Positions 50,636 to 61,664 of a stretch of 64,000 nt of DNA are shown piece by piece; the stretch's first letter is position 1; the number at the start of each line of letters is the position of its first letter. Under the pieces are notes generated by a model. It was not told the DNA's origin. It searched no databases and was given only the letters and a program-made list of their open reading frames with translations. The DNA comes from Chamaelirium japonicum. Its lineage: Eukaryota; Streptophyta; Magnoliopsida; Liliales; Melanthiaceae. The stretch covers positions 1,756,831 through 1,820,830 of the forward strand of contig CANTAL010000022.1 of the NCBI GenBank assembly GCA_947650365.1. Direction: 5' to 3'. The translations under genes and the position numbers were made by a program.

Positions 50636-51334
50636 ATAACATTTCTCTTCTTGCGTGATATGGGGGTTGTCCCTATGCCACTGAACCTATTACCTTAGTT
50701 TGTGACACCACCTGAAATTATGATTTCATGAAAACCCCAAAGTGTCATAGCATGACAAAACCAATCGGCATTAAGTGTCACTTTGCTCATCTCATCTCAT
50801 ATCAATTGAGGAAGTAGTGGTGGTGTGTTTGGTTGCCAGATAAACAGAAAAGGAAAACAAAAAACACCACCTACTTTTTCTGCACAATTGTGTGTTTGCT
50901 TGATAAGAAAGTGCGGTCTCCACAAGAAAATAATTTTGTGGGACTTAATGATCGATCTCCGACAAGAGATCAAATTTAGCTAAAGGACATCCATATTTCA
51001 AGGACAAAAATACCTCGCCACTCATTTCTAAACTAAACCAAATCATAAACCCTAAGATCTATAGGTCATGGGATGAACCCTAGACCTAATCCTAATCCAA
51101 ACCAAACCCCTTTGTTTGTCGCCGATCTCTCATCTTCACTGCTCGTCACCACCGAGACACAACGGCGAGTAGCTGCTGCTCGCGCTCGTTGCCGCCTCTG
51201 CTTCTCGCGCCGCTGCTCGCCACCGTTTCTGTTGCGCCTCCGCTTCTCATGCCGCTGCTCGCCACCGCTTCTCAGGAAAAACCTAAAGAAGGGGAGGACA
51301 GGGGTGAGGGCTTTTGCGACATTTGACGGATCGT
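50636..51334. other. Flank of the minisatellite, no supported gene
   Basis: AT-rich, then from 51,060 GC-rich with a Pro/Arg-rich frame (51,073-51,342) that runs into the minisatellite. That frame contains a 36-bp spaced duplication of CGCTGCTCGCCACCG and has no family features. It could be the 5' end of a gene destroyed by the array, but I cannot support that. Confidence 0.35.
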
Positions 51335-54300
51335 ACGAATGAATTAGAATGGATACATTCGTGCGAATGAATTAGAATAGATCGTACAAATGAATTAGAA
51401 TGGATACATTCATGCGAACGAATTTGAATGGATCGTACGAATGAATTAGAATGGATTGTGCGAATGAATTAGAATGGATCGTATGAATGAATTAGAATGG
51501 ATACATTCGTGCAAATGAATTAGAATGGATCATACGAATGAATTAGAATAGATACATTCTTGCGAATGAATTAGAATGGATCGTACGAATGAATTAGAAT
51601 GGATCGTACAAATGAATTAGAATGGATATGAATGAATTAGAATGGATATATTAGTGCGAATGAAATAGAATGGATCGTACAAATGAATTAGAATAGATAC
51701 ATTCATGTGAATGAATTAGAATGGATTGTACGAATGAATTAGAATGGATCATACCAACGAATTAGAATGGATACATTTGTGCAAATGAATTAGAATGGAT
51801 CGTACCAATGAATTAGAATGGATCGTATGAATGAATAAGAATGGATACATTCGTGTGAATGAATTAGAATGGATCGTACGAATAAATTAGAATGGATACT
51901 TTCATGCGAATTAATTAGAATGGAGCGTACAAATGAATTAGAATGGATCGTGTGAATAAATTAGAATGGATACATTCGCACGAATGTATCCATTCGTTCG
52001 AAAGAATTATAATGGATCGTATGAATGAATTAGAATTGATCGTTTGAATGAATTAGAATGGATCGTACGAATGAATTAGAATGGATACATTTGTGCGAAT
52101 AAATTAGAATGGATACAATACGTTGCTGAATGTCATGAGAGAACTAGCCCATAAGTCAGTACTGTGACTAGAGAGCATTAGTCTGAATCAATTTTAAGAC
52201 AAATGGTAGTCGGGATAGTATAGTCGTACTAGTTCCCTCGATTAATGCTAGAGAACGAATGTATCCACTCTAATTCATTCGTACGATCCATTCTAATACA
52301 TTCGTACGATCCATTCTAATTCATTTGTACGATCCAGTCTAATTCATACGATCCATTCTAACTCATTCGCATGATTATATCCATTCTAATTCATTCGTAC
52401 GATCCATTATAATTCACTCGTATGATCCATTCTAATTCATTCGTTTGGTCCCTTCTAATTCATTCACACGAATGTATCCATTCTAATTCATTCGTATGAT
52501 CCATTCTAATTCATTCATACGATCCATTCTAATTCATTCATTCGCACGATCTCTAATTCATTCGTACAATCCATTCTAATTCATTCGTACGATCCATTTT
52601 AATTCATTCGTATGAATGTATCCATTCTAATTCATTCGTACGATCCATTCTTATTCATTCGTACGATCTATTCTAATTCATTCGTACGATCCATTCTAAT
52701 TCATTCGCATGAATGTATCCATTCTAATTCATTTATACGATCCATTCTAATTCATTCGTATGATCCATTCTAATTCATTCGTACGAACGAATGTAGCCAT
52801 TCTAATTCATTTGTATGATCCATTCTAATTCATTCGTACGATCCATTCTAATTCATTCGTATGAATGAATTAGAATAGATTGTACGAATAAATTAGAATG
52901 GATCGTACGAATGAATTAGAATGGATCGTGTGAATGTCTAATTCATTCGTACAATCCATTGTAATTCATTCATACGATCCATTCTAATTCATTCGCATGA
53001 ATGTATCTATTCTAATTGATTCGTACGATCCATTCTAATTCATTCGTATGATCCATTCTAATTCATTCGCACGGTCCATTCTAATTCATTCGTAGGATCC
53101 ATTCTAATTCATTTATACGATCCATTCTAATTCATTCATACGATCCATTATAATTCATTCGTACAATCCATTCTAATTCATTTGCACGAATGTATCTATT
53201 CCTATTCATTCGTACGATCCATTCTAATTCATTCGTATGATCCATTCTAATTCATTCGTACGATCCCTTCTAATTCATTCTAATTCATTCATATGATCCA
53301 TTCTAATTCATTCGTACAATCCATTCAAATTCATTCGTACAATCCATTTTAATTCTTTCGTATGATCCATTCTAATTAATTCGTACGATCCATTCTAATT
53401 CATTCGTACGTTCTATTCTAATTCATTCGCACAAATGTATCCATTCTAATTCATTCGTACGAAAGATTCTAATTCATTCGTACGATTCATTCTATTTCAT
53501 TCGCATGAATGTATCCATTCTAATTCATTCGTACGATCCATTCTAATTCATTCGCACGAATATATATATCCAATCTAGTTCATTCGTACGATCCATTCAA
53601 ATTCATTCTCACGAATGTATCTGTTCTACTTCATTCATACACATTAATTAGAATGGATCGTACGAATGAATTAGAATGGATCATACGAATGAATTAGAAT
53701 GGATACAATATAGATCGCACGAATGAATTAGAATGGATCATATGAATGAATTAGAATGGATCGTACGAATGAATTAGAATGGATACATTCGTGCGAATGA
53801 ATTAGAATGGATTGTACGAATGAATTGGAATGGATACATTCGAATGAATTCGAACGAATGAATTGGAGTGGATACATTTGTGCGAATAAATTAGAATGGA
53901 TCGTACGAATGAATTAGAATGGCCAGATTCGATCATGCGAATGAATTAGAATGGATCGTACGAATGATTTAGAATGAATCATATGAATAAATTTGAATGG
54001 AATCTACAAATCAATTAGAATGGATACATTCATGCGAATGAATTAGAAAGGATCGTACGAATGAATTAGAATGGATCGTAAGAATGAAACGTATGAATGA
54101 ATTAGAATGGATCGTACAAATGAATTAGAATGGATCGTACGAATGAATTAGAATAGATACATTTGTGCGAATGAATTAGAATGGATCATACGAATAAATT
54201 ATAATGAATCGTACGAATGAATTAGAATGGAATGCATTCACACGAATGTATCCATTCTAATTTATTCGTACGATCCATTCTAATTCTTTAGAATGGATAA

Positions 54301-57300
54301 AGTCTTACGATCCATTCTAATTCATTCGTACGATCTTAATCGCACGAATGAATTAGAATGGATCGTACGAATGAATTAGAATAATTCGTACGAATGAAAT
54401 AGAATGGATACATTTGTGCGAATGAATTAGAATGAATCGTACGAACGAATTAGAATGGATCGTACGAATGGATTAGAATGGATACATTCGTGTGAAAGAA
54501 TTAGAATGGATCATACGAATGAATTAGAATGGATCGTACGAATGAATTAGAATGGATACATTCGTGCGAATGAATTAGAATGGATCGTATGAATGAATTA
54601 GAATGGATCGTACGATAATATTAGAATGGATTGTACGAATGAATTAGAATGGATACGTTCATGCTAATGAATTAGAATGGATTGTACGAATCAATTAGAA
54701 TGGATAGTATGAATGAATTAGAATGGATACATTCTTGCGAATGAATTAGAATGGATCGTACGAATGAATGATAATGGATCGTTCGAATGAATTAGAATGG
54801 ATACATTCGTACGAATGAATTAGAATGGATCGTATGAATGAATTAGATTGGATCATACGAATGAATTAGAATTGACGAATGAATTAGAATGGATCGTACG
54901 AATGAATTAGAATGGATTATAAGAATGAATTAGAATGGATACATTTGTCCGAATGAATTAGAATGGATCGTACGAATAAATTAGAATGGCTACATTCGTT
55001 CATGCGAATGAATTAGAATAGATTAGAATGGATTGTATGAATGAATTAGAATGGATCGTACGAAAGAATTAGTATAGAATTAGAATGGATCGTACGAACG
55101 AATTAGAATGGATCATACGAATGAATTAGAATGGATACATTAGTGTGAATGAATTAGAATGGATCATACGAATCAATTAGTATTTGCCTTACGAATGAAT
55201 TAGAATGGGTCGTACGAATGAATTAGAATGGATCATATGAATAAATTAGAATGGATCGTACGAAGGAATTAGAATGGATCGTACGAATGAATTAGAATGG
55301 ATACATTCATACGAATTAGAATAGATCGTACGAATGAATTAGAATGGATACATTCGTGCGAATGAATTGGAATGAATCAATCGAATGAATTAGAATGGAT
55401 CGTACGAATGATTTAGAATGGATTGTACGAATGAATTATAATGGATACATTCGTGCGATTGAATTTGAATGGATCATATGAATGAATTAGAATAGATCAT
55501 ACGAATGAATTAGAATGAATCGTGCGAATGAATCGTACGAATGAATCGTACGAATGTATCCATTCTGGGAATGAATTAGAATGGATTGTACGAATGAATT
55601 CAAATGGATCGTGCGAATGAATTAGAATGGATATATTCGTGCGAATGAATTAGAATGGATACATTCGTCCGAATGAATTTGAATGGATCAGACGAATGAA
55701 TTAGAATGGATCGTACGAATGAATTAGAATGGATCATGCGAATGAATTAGAATGGATACATTCATGCGAATGAATTAGAGTGGATATATTCGTGCGAATG
55801 AATATGAATGGATCGTACGAATGAATTAGAATGGATCGTGTGAATGAATTAGAATGGATACATTCGTGTGAAAGAATTATATTGGATCATACGAATAAAT
55901 TAGAATGGATCGTACGAATGAATTAGAATGGATCGTACGAATAAATTAGAATGGATACAATTGTGCGAGTGAATTAGAATGGATCGTACGAATGAATTAG
56001 AATGGATCATACGAATGAATTAGAATGTATTGTACGAATAAATTAGAATAGATACATTCGTGCGAATGAATTAGAATGGATCGTACGAATAAATTAGAAT
56101 GGATCGTATGAATGAATTAGAATGGATCGTACGAATAAATTAGAAATGATCGGGCGAATGAATTAGAATGGATCGTACGAATGAACTAGAATGGATACAT
56201 TCGTGTGAATGAATTAGAATGGATCGTACGAATGAATTAGAATGGATACATTCGTGCGAATGAATTTGTACTGATGATACGAATGAATTAGAATGGATCA
56301 TACGAATGAATTAGAATGGATCGTGCGAATGAATTAGAATGGATACATTCATGCGAATGAATTAGAATGGATCGTACGAATGAATTAGAATGGATCGTAC
56401 GAATGAATTAGAATGAATCGTGCGAATAAATTATTATTGATCGTACGAATGAATTAGAATATATACATTCGTCCATATGAATTTGAATGGATCGTACGAA
56501 TGAATTAGAATGGATCGTACGAATGAATTAGAATGGATCATACAAATGAATTAGAAAGGATTGTGCGAATGAATTAGAATGGAACGTACGAATGAATTAG
56601 AATGGATACATTCGTGCGAATGAATAAGAATGGATCGTACGAATGCATTAGAATTGATGCATTCGTGCAAATGAATTAGAATGGATCTACGAATGAATTA
56701 GAATGAATCGTACGAGTGAATTAGAATAGATCGTGCGAATGAATTAGAATAGATCGTATGAATGAATTAGAATGGATACATTCGTGCGATTGAATTAGAA
56801 TAGATCGTTCGAATAAATTAGAATAGATCGTATGAGTGAGTTAGAATGGATCATACGAATGAATTAGAATGGATCATGCGAATGAATTAGAATGGATCGT
56901 ATGAATGAATTAGAATGGATACATTCGGGGGAATGAATTAGAATGGATCGTACGAATTAATTAGAATGGATCGTACGAAAGAATTAGAATGGATCGTACG
57001 AATGAATTAGAATCGATCGTGCAAATGAATTAGAATGGATCGTTCGAATGAATTAGAATGGATACATTCGTGCGAATGAATTAGAATGGATCGCACGAAT
57101 GAATTAGAATGGATCGTATGAATGAATTAGAATAGATCATACGAATTAATTAGAATGGATTTTGCGAATGAATTAGAATGGATCGTTCAAATGAATTAGA
57201 ATGGATATATTCATACGAATGAATTAGAATGGATCGTATGAATGAATTAGAATGGTTCGTAAGAATAATACATTCGTGCGAATGAATTAGAATGTATCGT

Positions 57301-60300
57301 ACGAATGAATTAGAATAGAACGTACGAATTAATTTGAATGGATTGTGCGAATGAATTAGAATGGATCGTGCGAATGAATTAGAATCGATACATTAGTGCG
57401 AGTGAATTAGAATGTATCGTACGAATGAATTAGAATGGATCGTGCGAATGAATTAGAATGGATCATACGAATGAATTAGAATGGATACATTCGTGTGAAT
57501 GAATTAGAATAGATCGTATGAATGAATTAGAATGGATCGTGCGAATGAATTAGAATGGATTGTACGAATGAATTAGAATGGATACATTCGTGCGAATGAA
57601 TTAGAATGGATCGTACGAATGAATTAGAATGGATCGTATGAATAAATTAGAATGGATCGTACGAATGAAATAGAATGGATCGTACGAATGAAGTAGAATG
57701 GATCATACGAATGGATTAGAATGGATACATTCGTGCGAATGAATTAGAAAGGACCGTATGAATGAATTAGAATGGATCGTATCTTATGAATGAATTAGAA
57801 TGAATCATGCAAATGAATTTGAATGGATCATACGAATTAATTAGAATGGTTACATTAGTACGAATTAATTAGAATGGATCATACGAATGAATTTGAATGG
57901 ATCGTACGAATGAATTAGAATGGATCGTGCGAATGAATTATAATGGATCGTACGAATGAATTTTAATGGATACATTCGTGTGAATAAATTAGAACAGATC
58001 GTATGAATGAATTAGAATGGATCGTATGAATGAATTAGAATAGATCATACGAATGAATTAGAATGGATCATACGAATGAATTAGAATTGATATATTCGTG
58101 CGAATAAATTAGAATGGATCGTATGAATGAATTTGAATGGATCGTATGAATAAATTAGAATGGATCGTATGAATGAATTAGAATGGATACATTCGTGCGA
58201 ATGAATTAGAATGGATCGTACGAATGAATTAGAATGGATCGTACGAATGAATTAGAATGGATACATTCATGCGAATGAATTAGAATGGATCGTATGAATG
58301 AATTAGACTGGATCGTACGAATGAATTAGAATGGTTCGTGCGAATGAATTAGAATGGATCGTACGAATGAATTAGAATGGATAAATTCGTGTGAATGAAT
58401 TAGAATGGATCATATGAATGAATTAGAATGGATAGTATGAATGAATTAGAAAGGATCGTACGATCCATTCTTATTCATTCGCACGAATGTATCCATTCTA
58501 ATTCATTCGTACATTCCATTCTAATTCATTCACACAATCCTTTCTAATTCATTCGTATGATCCATTCTAATTCATTCGTACGATCCATTCTAATTCATTC
58601 GTACGATCCATTCAAATTCATACGGACGAATGTATACATTCGAATTTATTCGTACGATCCATAATAATTTATTCGCACGATTTATTCTAATTCATTCGTA
58701 CGATCCATTCTAATTCATTCGTATGATTCATTCTAATTCATTCGTATGAATGTATCCATTCTAATTTATGCGCACGATCCATTCTAATTTATTCACACGA
58801 TCCATTCTAATTCATTCGTACGATCCGTTCTAATTCATTCGCACAATCCATTCTAATTCATTCGTACGATCCATTCTAATTCATTCGCATGATCTATTCT
58901 AATTCATTCGTACTATCCTTTCTAATTCATTCGTACGATCCATTCTAATTCATTCGCACAAATGTTTACATTCTAATTCATTCGTATGATCCATTCTAAT
59001 TCATTCGCACGATCCATTCTAATTCATTCGTACAATCCATTCTAATTCATTCGCATGAATGTATCCATTCTAATTCATTCGTACGATCCTTTCTAATTCA
59101 TTCGCACAATCCATTCTAATTCATTCGTACGATCCATTCTAATCCATTCACACTAATGTATCCTTTCTAATTCATTCGTACGATCTATTCTAGCATTCGC
59201 ATGATCCATTCTAATTCATTCGTACGATCCATTCTAATTCATTCGTACAATCACTTCTAATTCATTCGCACGAATGTATCCATTCTAATTCATTCGTACG
59301 ATCCATTCTAATTCATTCGCACGAGTGTATAAATTCTAATTCATTCGTATGATCCATTCTAATTCATTCATAAGATCCATTCTAATTCATTCATACGATC
59401 CATTCTAATTTATTCGTACAATCCATTCTAATTCATTCGTACGACCCATTCTAATTCAATCGCACGAATGTATACATTCTAATTCATTCGTATGATCCAT
59501 TCTAATTCATTCGTACGATCCATTCTAATTAATTCACACGAACGATTCTAATACATTCGTACCATATGTTCTAATTCATTTGTACGATCCATTCTAATTC
59601 ATTCGCATGAATGTATCCATTCTAATTCATTCGTACGATCCATTATAATTCATTAGTACGAATGCATCCATTCTAATTTATTCGTACGATCCATTCTAAT
59701 TGTTTCACATGATCCATTCTAATTTATTCTTACGATCCATTCTAATTCATTCGTACGATCCATTATAATTCATTCGCACGAATGTATCTATTCTATTTCA
59801 TTCATACGATCCATTCTAAATCACTCGCACGAATGTATCCGTTTTATTTCATTCGTATGATACATTCTAATTCATTCATATGATACATTCTAATTCATTC
59901 GTATGTCCCATTCTAATTCATACGCACGAATGTATCCATTCTAATTCATTCGTACGATCCATTCTAATTCATTCGAACGATCCATTCTAACTAATTTGCA
60001 CGATCCATTCTAATTCATTCGTACCATCAATTCTAGTTCATTCGTACGATCCATTCTAATTCATTTGCACGAATTTATCAATTTTAATTTATTCGTATGA
60101 TCCATTATAATTCATTCACACGATCCATTCTAATTCATTCGTACGATCGATTCTAATTCATTCGTACGATCCATTCTAATTCATTCGCATGAATGTATCC
60201 ATTCTAATTCGATCGTGCGATTCGTACGTTCCATTCTAATTCATTCGCTCAATCCATTCTAATTAATTCGTACGATCCATTCTAATTCATTTGTACGATC

Positions 60301-61616
60301 CATTCTAATTCTTTCACACAAATGTATCCATTCTAATTTATTCGTACGATCCATTCGAATTCATTCGCACGATCCATTCTAATTCATTCGTACGATCAAT
60401 TTTAATTCATTCGTACGATCCATTCTAATTCATTCGCACAATCCATTCTAATTCATTCATACGATCCATTCTAATTCATTCGTACGATCCGTTCTAATTC
60501 ATTTGCACGAATGTATCTTTTTTAATTCATTCGTACGATCCAATCTAATTCATTCGCACGATCCATTCTAATTCATTCGCACGAACGTATCCATTCTATT
60601 TCATTCATATGAACCATTCTAATTCATTCGCCCGATCCATTCTAATTCATTCATACGATCCATTCTAATTCATTTATACGATCCATTCTAATTCATTCGG
60701 ATGAATGTATCCATTGTTATTCATTCATACGATCCATTCTAATTCATTTGCATGATCCATTCTAATTCATTCGTTCGATCCATTCTAATTCATTCATACG
60801 ATCCATTTTAATTCATTCGTACGATCCATTCTAATTCATTCGCACGAACGTATCCATTCTAATTCATTCGTATGAACCATTCTAATTCATTCGCACGATC
60901 CATTCTAATTCATTCATACGATCCATTCTAATTTATTCGTACGATCCATTTTAATTCATTCGGATTAATGTATTCATTCTAATTTATTCATACGATCCAT
61001 TCTAATTCATTCGTACGATCCATTCTAATTCATTCGTATGATCCATTCTGATTCATTTGCACGATCCATTCTAATTCATCCGCACGAATGAGTCCATTCT
61101 AATTCATTCGTATGATCCATTCTAATACATTCGTAAGTTCCATTCTAATTCATTCGTACGATCCATTCTAATTCATTCGTATGATCCATTCTAATTCTTT
61201 CGCACGAATATATCCATTCTAATTCATTTGTACGATCCATTCTAATACATTCGTGCGATCCATTCTAATTCATTCACACGAATGTATCCATTCTAATTCA
61301 TTAATATGATCCATTCTAATTCGTTCGCACGATCCATTCTAATTCATTGGTACGATCCATTCTAATTCTTTTGTACGATCGATTCTAATTCATTTGTACG
61401 ATCCATTCGAATTCATTCGCACAAATGTATCCATTCTAATTCATTCATACCATCCTTTCTAATTCATTCGCACGATCCATTCTAATTCATTCGTACGATC
61501 CATTTTAATTTACTTGTACGATCCATTCTAATTCATTCGTACGATCCATTCTAATTTATTCGCAAGATGCAGCCCCCCCACGATCCATTCTAATTCATTT
61601 GCACGATCCATTCTAA
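51335..61616. repeat. 10-kb minisatellite of 23- and 28-bp units in inverted blocks
   Basis: The unit is GAATGAATTAGAATGG plus ATCGTAC (23 bp) or plus ATACATTCGTGC (28 bp, a 5-bp ACATT insertion); 28-bp units recur every few copies. At this unit size there are about 400 copies, individually diverged. Orientation alternates: forward 51,335-52,125; reverse 52,256-52,860; forward 52,862-52,935; reverse 52,936-53,640; forward 53,640-54,235; short reverse to about 54,345; forward to 58,455; reverse to 61,616. Borders are by eye. A 23-bp period cannot maintain a frame, and there is no coding. Confidence 0.95.
52126..52255. other. Unique spacer inside the minisatellite
   Basis: About 130 bp without repeat units separates a forward block from a reverse block. 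It includes GTCAGTACTGTGACTAG and ATAGTCGTACTAGTTCCC. No gene or element termini recognised. Confidence 0.6.
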
Positions 61617-61664
61617 GTCATGGGGGGGCTGCATCTGGGGGTGGAGATGCAGCCCCCCCATGAC
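61617..61664. other. Perfect 19-bp hairpin at the array/LINE junction
   Basis: GTCATGGGGGGGCTGCATC (61,617-61,635), a 10-nt loop, then the exact reverse complement (61,646-61,664). A third copy of GATGCAGCCCCCCCA lies 80 bp to the left at 61,566-61,580, inside array sequence. Both candidate start codons of the LINE ORF lie in this hairpin. Confidence 0.92.

Noticed and set aside
51073-51342. 89-aa Pro/Arg-rich frame as a gene
   Set aside because: No family features, contains an internal duplication, and its end runs into the minisatellite.
51335-61616. CRISPR-like array
   Set aside because: Units are contiguous with no unique spacers, occur in both orientations, and the genome is a plant nuclear genome.
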